42,449 nt of DNA from Bacteroidaceae bacterium (GCA_017447625.1 JAFSNB010000006.1:1-42449); one strand, 5' to 3'; counted from the stretch's first letter, positions 17,612 through 25,839 are shown. The notes: generated by a model from the sequence alone, not told the origin. Made by a program: numbers and translations.

Positions 17612-18085
17612 CTAGTCTTCAATTTCAGGATGCTGAACTGCGAGAGGCAGATCCTTCTGCGAGAGATAGAACATATATAGGATTACGGGCTTTGTGCCGC
17701 GGTTCTCGCCGTGATGGATTGTTCCTACCATCTCCACAACAGCCTCGCCCTCGTGAACGACCTTCTCCTTGCCATCCTGACCGATGATAGTCAGCTCGCC
17801 CTGAACGAGAACGCCGTAGTTCATTGCAGGATGGTGATGCCACCCCAACTTCTGTCCGGCCGGGAATACATATTTAACGGCCACGAGTTCGGGACGGCCC
17901 TGGAAATAATCGGGGAGCTCAACCCCGTCCCAGCTCTGAGATGTACGGATGAGTTCGGTCTTCTCCACCTCCTGCGGGGCAGCGGCTTCCTCCTGTGGGG
18001 CGGTAGCTTCTTCCTGCGGGGCAGAGTTCTTGCAAGCAGTAAACATGGCCAAAACGGCCACCATTAAAAACACGTTTTTTTTCAT
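17612..18085 (-). CDS. Cupin-domain lipoprotein
   Basis: The 157-residue protein has a lipoprotein signal (MKKNVFLMVAVLAMFTAC, Cys18), an Ala/Pro/Gln/Glu-rich linker with three imperfect APQEEA units (residues 22-40), and one cupin domain. The cupin metal motifs are visible: GWHHHPAMNYGVLVQGELTI and later HEGEAVVEMVGTIHHGENRG. Cupins of this small type bind a metal and either act as isomerases or dioxygenases or just bind small molecules; nothing here says which. The envelope location and the flexible linker are the distinctive points. It is convergent with lpxH. Confidence 0.82.
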   Translation of the reverse strand: MKKNVFLMVAVLAMFTACKNSAPQEEATAPQEEAAAPQEVEKTELIRTSQSWDGVELPDYFQGRPELVAVKYVFPAGQKLGWHHHPAMNYGVLVQGELTIIGQDGKEKVVHEGEAVVEMVGTIHHGENRGTKPVILYMFYLSQKDLPLAVQHPEIED

Positions 18086-18114
18086 AATCTATAGGATTTA
18101 GATAAGTTTGCTGT

Positions 18115-18180
18115 TTAATTTACGATTTGACGATTTACAATTTACGATTTATTTACTATTTAGATATTTAACTATTTACA
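18115..18180. repeat. AT-rich 7-8 bp array (tttacgat type)
   Basis: Degenerate copies of tttacgatt/tttacaatt lie in the noncoding stretch upstream of the cupin lipoprotein. They are the reverse complement of the aaatcgt arrays seen at 10908, 37856 and 38944. Confidence 0.8.
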
Positions 18181-18238
18181 GCATACCCCATGGAGGCTTA
18201 TAGTGGGCCTTTACTCTTTTGGGGCAGGACATTCGTCC

Positions 18239-18292
18239 CTTTAACTTCCTTTCAAATCCCCTTCAATTCCCTTTAACTTCCCTTTAACTTCA
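18239..18292. repeat. 12-bp ccctttaacttc array overlapping the mrp stop codon
   Basis: About four degenerate copies of ccctttaacttc run up to the mrp gene. The last copy provides the Thr-Ser codons and stop (tca at 18290-18292, read TGA). Confidence 0.85.
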
Positions 18293-19390
18293 TGAAGTCT
18301 TAACAACCTGTGTACGTTCCCGCTCAGCGTTGCGCTTGTCTGTTTGTGTGACTACGCGGGCGGCGAGCTGCAGGAAGGCGTTGCCTGTGGGAGTTGAGGG
18401 GTCGAGGACGGCGGGGGCGCCTGAGTCGCCTCCTTCGCAAACACTCTGAACCAGTGGAATCTGTGCGAGCAACGGCACATTCATCTCTTCGGCGAGATGT
18501 TTCACACCCTCACGCCCGAAAATGTAATAGCGGTTCTCGGGCAGTTCGGCAGGGGTGAACCAAGCCATATTCTCCACGAGACCGAGAATCGGCACATTCA
18601 CCTTCTCGTTCGCGTACATATTTATACCTTTGCGCGCGTCCGCGAGAGCCACCTGCTGGGGTGTGGATACTATTACGGCTCCTGTGATGGGGAGAGTCTG
18701 GACAAGGGTAAGATGGATGTCAGACGTTCCGGGAGGCGTGTCAAGTATGAAATAGTCGAGATCTCCCCAAAGAGCCTCACCGATAAGCTGTTTGAGTGCG
18801 TTGGATGCCATCCCGCCGCGCCACAAGGTCGGCGTGTCCGGGTCAACAAAGAAGCCTATACTCAACATCTTGACCCCGTATTTCTCTATAGGAACAATGA
18901 GCTGCTTGCCATCTACCTCCTCGGCATACGGACGTTCATCCTCAACGTCGAACATCTTCGGCATCGATGGCCCGAAAATATCGCAGTCAAGCAGACCCAC
19001 GCGGTGACCGAGACGAGCCAGTCCGATGGCCAAGTTGGCCGCCACAGTGCTCTTCCCCACTCCGCCTTTGCCAGACGAGACCGCAATGATGTTAGCTCCA
19101 CCGAGGAGCCCATTCTCCTCTGTTTCTGCAGTGGGCTGAGAGATAGTCTTGGTCTTGATTTCCACCTCAATGTCCTTGGAGACAAATGCATGGATGGCGG
19201 CCTCTGAAGCCTTGATAAGAGACTTCAGAAAGGGGTTGGTCGGTTTGTCGAATATCAGTGAGAAGGAGACATGAAGGCCGCTGATGCGCATGTCGTCTTC
19301 CAGCATCTCCATTTCGATTATATTCTTGCCTGTTCCGGGATAACGCACGGTTTTGAGTGCGTCTATGATGAGCTGAGGATAAATTTCCAT
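18290..19390 (-). CDS. Mrp/NBP35-type Fe-S carrier ATPase
   Basis: The 366-residue protein is a cytoplasmic P-loop ATPase that carries Fe-S clusters to apoproteins. Residues 1-80 form a DUF59-like domain. The deviant Walker A GKGGVGKS is at 107-114, followed by LLDCDIFGPSMPKMF, DYFILDTPPGTSD and GLVENMAWF. The C-terminal CxxC that bridges clusters in many Mrp proteins is missing: after ENMAWF the sequence is TPAELPENRYYIFG without cysteines. The start is set at the ATG at 19390; an upstream in-frame TTG at 19426 would add 12 residues but lies inside the promoter -7 box. The stop codon is formed by a 12-bp repeat. Confidence 0.9.
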   Translation of the reverse strand: MEIYPQLIIDALKTVRYPGTGKNIIEMEMLEDDMRISGLHVSFSLIFDKPTNPFLKSLIKASEAAIHAFVSKDIEVEIKTKTISQPTAETEENGLLGGANIIAVSSGKGGVGKSTVAANLAIGLARLGHRVGLLDCDIFGPSMPKMFDVEDERPYAEEVDGKQLIVPIEKYGVKMLSIGFFVDPDTPTLWRGGMASNALKQLIGEALWGDLDYFILDTPPGTSDIHLTLVQTLPITGAVIVSTPQQVALADARKGINMYANEKVNVPILGLVENMAWFTPAELPENRYYIFGREGVKHLAEEMNVPLLAQIPLVQSVCEGGDSGAPAVLDPSTPTGNAFLQLAARVVTQTDKRNAERERTQVVKTS

Positions 19391-19423
19391 TGTGTTCTGA
19401 CGGTCACTTGTAAAAATCGGGTG

Positions 19424-19431
19424 CAAAGTTA
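19424..19431 (-). promoter_or_regulatory. Candidate -7 element of mrp
   Basis: The minus strand reads TAACTTTG, 33 bp upstream of the ATG at 19390. It overlaps the TTG that could be mistaken for a longer start, which supports the shorter protein. Confidence 0.55.
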
Positions 19432-19438
19432 GTGATTT

Positions 19439-19471
19439 TAATTCATAATGCTTAATTCATAATTCATAATT
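19439..19471. repeat. attcata-type 7-bp array
   Basis: Degenerate attcataatgctta / attcataattcata units lie between the divergent mrp and DUF3332 genes. The same 7-mer recurs at 30928, 33814 and in coding DNA at 37457. Confidence 0.8.
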
Positions 19472-19545
19472 TCTCTTTTTCTCTGTTTTTTCTCTTCCAT
19501 TTTTAATTTTTACTTTTTAATTTTTCCTTTTTAATTAAATTATTC

Positions 19546-19553
19546 TACCTTTG
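19546..19553 (+). promoter_or_regulatory. Candidate -7 element of the DUF3332/PI-PLC operon
   Basis: TACCTTTG lies 28 bp upstream of the ATG at 19582, within a very T-rich stretch. A distinct -33 TTTG is not seen. Confidence 0.55.
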
Positions 19554-19581
19554 TGCCGTATTTAACGATAAAAAGCATCCA

Positions 19582-20145
19582 ATGAACATAAAAACTATGA
19601 AAAAGAACATCCTTTACGTTGCCATTCTTCTCATGGCCGGATCGCTTCTGACGACATCATGCATCGGGTCATTTGCCCTGTTCAACAAGTATGAGAAATG
19701 GCAGTGCAACATGTCTGGAAGCAAAATCTTAAACGGAATCGTGGGATTCATCCTGCAGCCTATCTGTGCTCCTGTCTGCGGTGTGGTTGACGCCCTCGTC
19801 CTGAACACCATCGAGTTCTGGAGCGGCAACAATCCGCTCTCGGCCAGCGTCACACGCGAGGTTCTTGGCAGCGACGGACGCCTTTACGCCATCACGAAGA
19901 CCTCCAAAGGTTATCAGATTACAGACCCGGAGGGTGTGAAGACTATGCTGACTCACAACGAGGAGACCGACACTTGGTCGCTGACCCTGAACGGAGAGAC
20001 CCGTGAGCTGTTCCGCTTCAAGGAGGACGGCACGATAGAGGCAATCATGAAGAACGGTCAGGTCATCACCGTCACCAACGACGAGTCCGGCCTGCAGGCA
20101 ATGCGCGAGGCTGTCTGGGATGACAACTGCTTCGCCATGAATTGA
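19582..20145 (+). CDS. DUF3332 family lipoprotein
   Basis: The 187-residue product has a lipoprotein signal (MKKNILYVAILLMAGSLLTTSC, Cys27 counted from the first Met) followed at once by the family pattern IGSFALFNKYEKWQ and a hydrophobic, Pro/Cys-containing segment (FILQPICAPVCGVVDALVLNTIEFW) that could span or dip into a membrane. The C-terminal half is beta-rich (YAITKTSKGYQITDPEG). I recognise it as DUF3332, of unknown function. An internal ATG at 19597 is as good a start. It is the first gene of a three-gene envelope operon; the PI-PLC-like gene begins 43 bp downstream. Confidence 0.8.
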   Translation: MNIKTMKKNILYVAILLMAGSLLTTSCIGSFALFNKYEKWQCNMSGSKILNGIVGFILQPICAPVCGVVDALVLNTIEFWSGNNPLSASVTREVLGSDGRLYAITKTSKGYQITDPEGVKTMLTHNEETDTWSLTLNGETRELFRFKEDGTIEAIMKNGQVITVTNDESGLQAMREAVWDDNCFAMN

Positions 20146-20188
20146 AGAAAGCCTAATTGCTAAACTTTATATTTTTAGACTAACTATA

Positions 20189-21430
20189 ATGAATGGGAAA
20201 TTTATGAAAAGAAAACTAATGTATGCCATTATGGCCTTAACGGCCATAACAGCGCTGAACAGTTGCTCTGTAGAAGACTTTGAGAAAGCCTACGACGAGA
20301 ACTCACTTGACGATCCCTACATCTTCTCTGAAGGCTACCAGGACAGCATCCAGTACCCGTGGGACATGGCCACGCCTCTCACCGATTGGATGAGTATGGT
20401 TAGGAACGAGGTAAAGGTGTGCAAGATGAGCATACCAGGCACTCACGACACCATGACTGGTATGGGTTTCTACCAGCCCACACTGGAGTACATCTTCAAC
20501 ATGACGGCTATCAGCCAGTTGTCAACGCTTGAAGAGCAGATGAATTGCGGCCTGCGATTCTTCGACATTCGCCCCGTGGTGAGCATCGACACATTGGCTC
20601 AGAACCCGGCTGACAAGAAGATTTTACGTCTGGCACACGGCATGAGCGAGATTGACGTGACTTTCGAGGAGGCCATAGACCAGCTGCTAAGCTTCCTTAC
20701 AGCCCATCCGTCGGAGTTCTTCATTGCCAAACTGCAGGCCGACAACGGTATGGAAGACCAGAAGGACTGGCCGATACTGCTCAATAAGGTGATGAGCAAG
20801 CCGAAGTATCAGGGTAAGTTCATAGTGAACTGGCACCCCGGCATCACCGTTGCTGAGATGCGCGGTAAGATTCTGTGGCTGAGCCGCTACGACCTGCGCT
20901 CGATGAATTCCGCTTTCCACTACCCCATTGTGTATTGCGACTGGCCCGACGAAGATCCTGACGTAAAGGAAGATCTCGATCCCGTAGCCCAGCGCAACTG
21001 TGCCATGTATAACATGGAAGACACTACGATAAAGGCTAAGCTCTACAAGCAGGACTACTACAAGACCACCACCGAGCAACGCATGAGGAACAAGCAGGAG
21101 ACTGTCATCGCCATGATGCACAGCGCACGCGAGGTAACCGCTACGGACGAAAACATCTGGATTGTGAACCACTGCTCGGCTTATACCGAGGTGTCACCGC
21201 GCGGATACATCACCAACGCCGCCAACCTGCACCCGCTGGTCATCGAAGACCTGCTGAAGAACACGGGAACAGTTGGTATAATACCGATAGATATGGCCTG
21301 CCACGATTACGTACACTGCGTTATCAACGGCGGTATGCCCTATACCAGCGACTACCTGTACGGCTTCTACCCGTTGAGCCAGTCGCTCACCAACCTTATT
21401 ATCAAGTCGAACCAATCACTCTTTAAGTAA
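20189..21430 (+). CDS. Phosphatidylinositol-specific phospholipase C-like lipoprotein
   Basis: The 413-residue protein begins with a lipoprotein signal (MYAIMALTAITALNSC, Cys26), so it is predicted to be an envelope lipoprotein. The PI-PLC X domain is clear: KMSIPGTHDTMTG with first catalytic His86, GLRFFDIRPV, then LRLAHG with second catalytic His150, and HPSEFFIAKLQ. Bacterial enzymes of this family cleave phosphatidylinositol or its glycans to inositol cyclic phosphate and diacylglycerol. No Ca-binding set as in eukaryotic enzymes is obvious. The ATG at 20204 would give a more standard signal peptide. It lies 6 bp before a beta-barrel protein gene. Some Bacteroidetes make inositol lipids, so a self-lipid substrate is as possible as a host GPI anchor. 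Confidence 0.85.
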   Translation: MNGKFMKRKLMYAIMALTAITALNSCSVEDFEKAYDENSLDDPYIFSEGYQDSIQYPWDMATPLTDWMSMVRNEVKVCKMSIPGTHDTMTGMGFYQPTLEYIFNMTAISQLSTLEEQMNCGLRFFDIRPVVSIDTLAQNPADKKILRLAHGMSEIDVTFEEAIDQLLSFLTAHPSEFFIAKLQADNGMEDQKDWPILLNKVMSKPKYQGKFIVNWHPGITVAEMRGKILWLSRYDLRSMNSAFHYPIVYCDWPDEDPDVKEDLDPVAQRNCAMYNMEDTTIKAKLYKQDYYKTTTEQRMRNKQETVIAMMHSAREVTATDENIWIVNHCSAYTEVSPRGYITNAANLHPLVIEDLLKNTGTVGIIPIDMACHDYVHCVINGGMPYTSDYLYGFYPLSQSLTNLIIKSNQSLFK

Positions 21431-21436
21431 ACAGTT

Positions 21437-22297
21437 ATGAACAAAGATATGAAACACAATATTTACAGACTCGCTATTCTCTTCGCGATAATGATTTCGG
21501 CAGCCGGAGCTCAGGCTCAGGAGGCTCCGAAGACCAGCAAGTTACATTCCGAGGCTGGCCTGTTCAACCACCTCTCTGTAGGTCTGAACATGGGACTGAC
21601 TGGTTTGGGGCTCGATGTGGCTATGCCAGTTCACAAGATTGTTACTGTAAGAGCAGGTTTTGCCGGTTTGAACTTCGGCGACATCAAGTTCGATGCTATC
21701 AACACCGCCTCTGAAATCTCTCAGATGCAGATGGTTGAAGAGGATGCCGTGAGACGTGCACAAATGGTAGATAAGGTAGAACTGGGCCTCAAGCCCAGAT
21801 TCTGGAACTTCTACGTGTTGGGCGAGGTACATCCCTTCAAGGACCTGCCTTTCTACTTCTCTGCAGGTCTGTTCGCAGGCAGCCAGAACTTTATCCACTT
21901 CCGCAACACCAACGACGGTGCCCTGATGTTTCTCCATGATGCCAATCAGAAGGTGGAAGACTACAACCGCCTCTTCCAAACCAACTATCAGCCCATCGGT
22001 GTTAAATTCGGCGACTATGTGTTCACAGCCGACGAGAACGGAAACATTGACGTGCGTCTGAAGACGAATGCCGTGAAGCCTTATGTCGGCATCGGTTTCG
22101 GTCAGCACCTCGCTAAGTCACATCGTGTCAGCGTAGCCGTAGATGCAGGTCTTATGTTCTGGGGCACACCGAAATTCTTGCTGAACAACGACACAGAGAT
22201 CAAGGCTTCGGGTAAGAATTCTGGCATAGGCGGTGCGATTTCCTGGTTGAAGGCTTGGCCCAATCTGGAGATACGCGTAGCCTGCAAGATTTTCTAA
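21437..22297 (+). CDS. Outer-membrane beta-barrel protein
   Basis: The 286-residue product has a cleavable signal peptide (MKHNIYRLAILFAIMISAAGAQAQ from the ATG at 21449). The mature chain has alternating hydrophobic strands (HLSVGLNMGLTGLGLDVAMPV, ITVRAGFAGLNF-like, FWNFYVLGEVHPF, PFYFSAGLFAG, KPYVGIGFGQHL, VSVAVDAGLMFWG) and ends in an aromatic residue (CKIF), as expected for a small outer-membrane barrel of about 10-12 strands. No OmpA peptidoglycan-binding domain is present. It starts 6 bp after the PI-PLC stop and is followed by a strong hairpin, so the two are almost certainly made together. Confidence 0.82.
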   Translation: MNKDMKHNIYRLAILFAIMISAAGAQAQEAPKTSKLHSEAGLFNHLSVGLNMGLTGLGLDVAMPVHKIVTVRAGFAGLNFGDIKFDAINTASEISQMQMVEEDAVRRAQMVDKVELGLKPRFWNFYVLGEVHPFKDLPFYFSAGLFAGSQNFIHFRNTNDGALMFLHDANQKVEDYNRLFQTNYQPIGVKFGDYVFTADENGNIDVRLKTNAVKPYVGIGFGQHLAKSHRVSVAVDAGLMFWGTPKFLLNNDTEIKASGKNSGIGGAISWLKAWPNLEIRVACKIF

Positions 22298-22319
22298 GAA
22301 AGGCCGCAAGAAGAAACTA

Positions 22320-22351
22320 AGAGGCTGTGTCAGCGATTTGGCACAGCCTCT
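22320..22351 (+). terminator. Terminator hairpin after the PI-PLC/porin operon
   Basis: AGAGGCTGTG (22320-22329) pairs with CACAGCCTCT (22342-22351) around a 12-nt loop. The following bases (aattgttt) are only moderately T-rich. Confidence 0.75.
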
Positions 22352-22475
22352 AATTGTTTAAAATATGCAGATAATCTGTTCGAAACAAGAACTAATCTGA
22401 CATAAATTCTAATGACCGATTTGGGTTGAACTGTACTATTGCTATTCGTTCAATCAGTACAATTCGTTGCGGTGC

Positions 22476-23492
22476 TTACTTCTTGTTCAGAGCGAGGTCA
22501 ATAGCAACGGCAATGGCTACGGTTGCGCCAACCATCGGGTTGTTGCCGATGCCGAGGAAGCCCATCATCTCCACGTGTGCGGGAACGGAGCTTGAACCGG
22601 CGAACTGAGCATCGCTGTGCATACGGCCGAGAGTGTCGGTCATACCGTAGGAAGCGGGACCGGCTGCCATGTTATCGGGATGCAGCGTGCGGCCTGTGCC
22701 ACCACCTGAAGCTACGCTGAAGTAGGGCTTGCCAGCGAGTACGCGCTCCTTCTTGTAGGTGCCGGCCACGGGGTGCTGGAAGCGTGTGGGGTTGGTGCTG
22801 TTGCCAGTGATGGAAACATCCACGTTCTCGTGCCAGAGGATAGCAACGCCCTCACGAACGTCGTCAGCGCCGTAGCACTTAACTTTCAGACGGCTGGGGT
22901 TCTTGCCGTAAGGCACTTCCTTCACAATCTTCAGCTCAGAGGTGTAGTAGTCGAACTGAGTCTGCACGTATGTGAAGCCGTTGATTCGGCTGATAATCTG
23001 TGCAGCGTCCTTGCCCAGACCGTTGAGGATAACGCGGAGTGGCTTCTGGCGAACCTTGTTAGCCATCTCGGCAATCTTGATGGCACCCTCGGCAGCAGCG
23101 AAGCTCTCGTGTCCTGCGAGGAAGGCGAAGCACTCTGTCTCTTCGCGCAGCAGACGGGCAGCGAGGTTACCGTGGCCGATACCGACCTTACGGTCGTCAG
23201 CCACAGAACCGGGAATGCAGAAGCTCTGCAGGCCGATACCGATGGCCTCGGCTGCGTCGGCAGCTGTCTTCACGCCCTTCTTGATGGCGATAGCGGCACC
23301 GCAAACGTATGCCCACTTGGCGTTCTCAAAGCAGATGCGCTGTGTGTCCTCACACATCTGGTAGGGATCAACGCCTGCCTTTTCACAAATCTCGTTGGCC
23401 TCTTCAATACTGTTGATGCCATTCTCTTTCAGAGCTGCCAGAACCTGATTGATGCGGCGCTCCTGACTCTCGAAATATACTTTTCTAATCAT
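22476..23492 (-). CDS. GGGtGRT family protein
   Basis: The 338-residue protein has the name-giving motif GGGTGRT at residues 263-269 within YFSVASGGGTGRTLHPDNMA, followed by TLGRMHSDAQFAGSSSVPAHVEMMGFLGIGNNPMVGATVA, which identifies the family. There is no signal peptide or membrane segment. Several conserved-looking Cys occur early (residues 35, 47 and 54 region: ANEICEKAG, PYQMCEDTQRICFE, WAYVCGAA), which could bind metal or be redox active. Function is unknown. It lies 91 bp downstream of a NifU-like scaffold gene on the same strand, an association I recall as common in anaerobic Bacteroidales, pointing to Fe-S or cofactor chemistry. Confidence 0.85.
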   Translation of the reverse strand: MIRKVYFESQERRINQVLAALKENGINSIEEANEICEKAGVDPYQMCEDTQRICFENAKWAYVCGAAIAIKKGVKTAADAAEAIGIGLQSFCIPGSVADDRKVGIGHGNLAARLLREETECFAFLAGHESFAAAEGAIKIAEMANKVRQKPLRVILNGLGKDAAQIISRINGFTYVQTQFDYYTSELKIVKEVPYGKNPSRLKVKCYGADDVREGVAILWHENVDVSITGNSTNPTRFQHPVAGTYKKERVLAGKPYFSVASGGGTGRTLHPDNMAAGPASYGMTDTLGRMHSDAQFAGSSSVPAHVEMMGFLGIGNNPMVGATVAIAVAIDLALNKK

Positions 23493-23496
23493 AGTT

Positions 23497-23580
23497 TAAT
23501 TTGACGATTTTACGATTTTACAATTTTAAGATTCTGATCTTTCAATTTGTCCAATTGTTCAACGGTGAAATTGTTCAATT
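23497..23580. repeat. tttacgat array between the two genes of the GGGtGRT operon
   Basis: tttgacgattttacgattt-type units are followed by an imperfect dyad (caatttgtccaattg ... gaaattgttcaatt). The array separates otherwise cotranscribed genes and could act as an mRNA processing or differential-expression site, but this is only inferred from position. Confidence 0.65.
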
Positions 23581-23583
23581 AAA

Positions 23584-24285
23584 CTACTCTTTGCGTGGGT
23601 CAATAGCCTTGACAGCACCCTGCTCCTCGGTGGTACGACCGTAGGAACCGGTGAATTTCTTCATTGCTTCGTTGGCATCCATACCGCCCTTGATGGCTTC
23701 CATCATCTTGCCGAGATGTACATACTCGTAACCGCAGACCTCGTTGTTCTCGTCGAGATACTGCTTTGTGATGTAACCCTCGGTGAGTTCCAGATAGCGG
23801 GTTCCCTTGGCAACGGTGCCGTAGAGAGTACCGGTCTGTGAGCGCAGGCCCTTGCCGAGGTCTTCCAGTCCGGCGCCGATGGCGAGACCGCCCTCTGAGA
23901 AGGCGCTCTGTGTGCGGCCATAGACAATCTGCAGGAAGAGCTCGCGCATTGCGGTGTTGATTGCGTCGCAGACGAGGTCTGTGTTCAGGGCTTCGAGGAT
24001 GGTCTTACCCGGCAGAATCTCGCTGGCCATAGCGGCTGAGTGGGTCATACCCGTGCAGCCGATGGTCTCAACAAGAGCCTCCTGGATCACGCCGTCCTTC
24101 ACGTTGAGGCTCAGCTTGCAAGCGCCCTGCTGGGGAGCACACCAACCGATGCCGTGAGTGTAGCCCGAAATGTCCTTAATCTCTTTTGCCTGAATCCATT
24201 TGCCCTCTTCAGGGATTGGAGCAGGTCCATGGTAAGCGCCTTTGCAAACGCTACACATGTTCTTCACTTCTGTTGAGTAAATCAT
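23584..24285 (-). CDS. NifU-like Fe-S scaffold partner of the GGGtGRT protein
   Basis: The 233-residue protein resembles the N-terminal (IscU-like) part of NifU scaffolds, on which Fe-S clusters are built. Cysteines are at 11 and 14 (MCSVC), 49 and 56 (GWCAPQQGAC), 77 (IGCTGMTHS) and 106 (LVCDAIN). C49, C77 and C106 could form the three-Cys scaffold site, though their spacing differs from IscU. The C-terminal 90 residues are extra (VHLGKMMEAIKGGMDANEAMKKF). No sulfur donor (NifS/IscS) is in the window. A well-formed promoter precedes it and the GGGtGRT gene follows, so this is the first gene of a two-gene operon. Confidence 0.78.
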   Translation of the reverse strand: MIYSTEVKNMCSVCKGAYHGPAPIPEEGKWIQAKEIKDISGYTHGIGWCAPQQGACKLSLNVKDGVIQEALVETIGCTGMTHSAAMASEILPGKTILEALNTDLVCDAINTAMRELFLQIVYGRTQSAFSEGGLAIGAGLEDLGKGLRSQTGTLYGTVAKGTRYLELTEGYITKQYLDENNEVCGYEYVHLGKMMEAIKGGMDANEAMKKFTGSYGRTTEEQGAVKAIDPRKE

Positions 24286-24330
24286 ATTAAGTAATTGATT
24301 AAAAAGGTGTAGTCTGTTCTCATTGGGTCA

Positions 24331-24362
24331 CAAATTTACCGCGATAATCCGAATCCACCAAA
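24331..24362 (-). promoter_or_regulatory. Bacteroidetes-type promoter of the NifU-like/GGGtGRT operon
   Basis: On the minus strand TTTG (24359-24362) and TAAATTTG (24331-24338) are separated by 20 bp, a near-consensus arrangement, with the start codon 45 bp downstream. Confidence 0.75.
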
Positions 24363-24399
24363 GCCTTCTTCCATTATTTAAGAACAATTAACAAGTTCG

Positions 24400-25824
24400 T
24401 CACTTTGCGCCCCCGCCCAAGGCGATGTAAAGGGCTATGACTGCCTGTGCGCCGTTGTACATATTCATAGCCTCGCTGAGCTGCGAACTGAGCAGCGACT
24501 CCTGCGCGGTGAGCACTTCGATGTAGCTGGCTTTGCCGTTGTCCATCAGCTCATGTGTGCCTACGTATGCCTCGTGCAGCACTTGTACCTGACGGTGGTA
24601 ATACTGATGTTTCTCGCGCGCGGCCTGACAGTCGGCCATAGCCTCGTTCACCTGATTGCCGGCATTGATGACAGTCTGCACGTATTTCTTCTGCAAGTCT
24701 TCCTCTGTCAGCTGCTGTATCTTCAGATTGGCTTTGAGCTGGCCACGAGCGAAGATGGGCTGCGTGAGCTGGCCAACGGCATTAAGCAGAATCTTACCCG
24801 GGTTCACCACTGCTCCGCCCCCGCTGTTCGTCCAACCTACTGTTCCCGAGAGGGTGAGCGTGGGGAAGAAGGCGGCGCGGGCGGTCTGTGTGTTGTAGAA
24901 AGCCTCCTCCATAGCGAAGTTGGCCATTCGGATGTCGGGGCGTCGCTCCAGCATAGTTGCGGGAACACCGATCTTCAGGTACTGAGTGTCGAACATACGC
25001 TGGCCGGTCTCGCCCTGTGCCTCGGGATGACGCAAGGCAGAGGTGCCCCATTTCGAACGAGTAATCTGCTGAGGCGTGATGGACAGCAGCTTGCACATCT
25101 CGTTCTCTGTGGAGCGGATGTTGCGGCGAACATCCACGATCTGCGTCTTCACGTTTAAATACGAGGACTCCATCTGGTTGACGGCTGTGCTGTATGCCTT
25201 ACCGTTCTCGTAGAGCGACTTCTGTGTCTCGAGAGAGGCGTTCCAGAGGCTGTCGGTCTGTGTGAGGATATCCAGCTGACGGTCGAGCAGCTGCAGCATA
25301 TAGTAGAGCTGGGCTACTGCGCTGACGAGATTCGAGCGGGTGGCCTCCTCGCCCATCTGCGCCTGCATGAGCACGGCCTGTGCAGCGCGCTTCTTGTTCG
25401 TAATGGAGCCGAAGACCTCCACGTCCCAATTCAGTTGCAGCGGCAGATTGTAGGTCTTGCTAAGCGAGCTGGAACCGAACTTGCTGAGAGCGCCCTGAGG
25501 TGAGAAGTAGAGCGACGGGAGATAGGCCAGTTTGGCCATCTTCAACGCAGACTCGGCCTTCTGCACGGCTATGCGGGCGGAGTTCAGGTCGGTGTTGTTT
25601 GCCAGCGCCTGCTCGATAAGCTGTTGAAGCATCGGGTCGTTGAAGAACTCACGCCACGACATCTGGGCCAGATACGCCTCGGCTGTGGCTTCGGTGATGT
25701 CCTGTGTCGCGCCGAAGACGTTGGCAGGCGTCTCCACCGTCTTGTCATATTTCTTATACAGGCCGCAGCCCGTGAGCATTAGGCTCACAGCTACAGCGAC
25801 AAAAATATATCTTGTTCTTTTCAT
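24400..25824 (-). CDS. RND efflux outer-membrane factor (OprM/NodT family lipoprotein)
   Basis: The 474-residue protein is the outer-membrane channel of a tripartite drug pump. It has a lipoprotein signal (VAVSLMLTGC, Cys20) and two OEP repeats (about 65-255 and 290-470), each a long helical hairpin plus beta strands: NNTDLNSARIAVQKAESALKMAK in the first, FFPTLTLSGTVGWTN and GKASYIEVLTAQESLLSSQL in the second. It is last in the order adaptor - pump - channel. A GC-rich hairpin (25840-25857) lies just upstream of its ATG and a 9-bp array separates it from the pump gene, which may lower or retune its expression relative to the pump. Confidence 0.92.
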   Translation of the reverse strand: MKRTRYIFVAVAVSLMLTGCGLYKKYDKTVETPANVFGATQDITEATAEAYLAQMSWREFFNDPMLQQLIEQALANNTDLNSARIAVQKAESALKMAKLAYLPSLYFSPQGALSKFGSSSLSKTYNLPLQLNWDVEVFGSITNKKRAAQAVLMQAQMGEEATRSNLVSAVAQLYYMLQLLDRQLDILTQTDSLWNASLETQKSLYENGKAYSTAVNQMESSYLNVKTQIVDVRRNIRSTENEMCKLLSITPQQITRSKWGTSALRHPEAQGETGQRMFDTQYLKIGVPATMLERRPDIRMANFAMEEAFYNTQTARAAFFPTLTLSGTVGWTNSGGGAVVNPGKILLNAVGQLTQPIFARGQLKANLKIQQLTEEDLQKKYVQTVINAGNQVNEAMADCQAAREKHQYYHRQVQVLHEAYVGTHELMDNGKASYIEVLTAQESLLSSQLSEAMNMYNGAQAVIALYIALGGGAK

Positions 25825-25839
25825 AGCAAGGCCCCCTGT

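Noticed and set aside
18180-18238. Possible terminator or small RNA after mrp
   Set aside because: A few GC-rich blocks (ggaggcttatagtgggcc, ttggggcagg) do not form a convincing stem with a T-run.
22352-22475. Intergenic DNA between the porin operon terminator and the GGGtGRT gene
   Set aside because: I looked for a small gene or RNA and saw no open frame with coding character and no stable hairpin.
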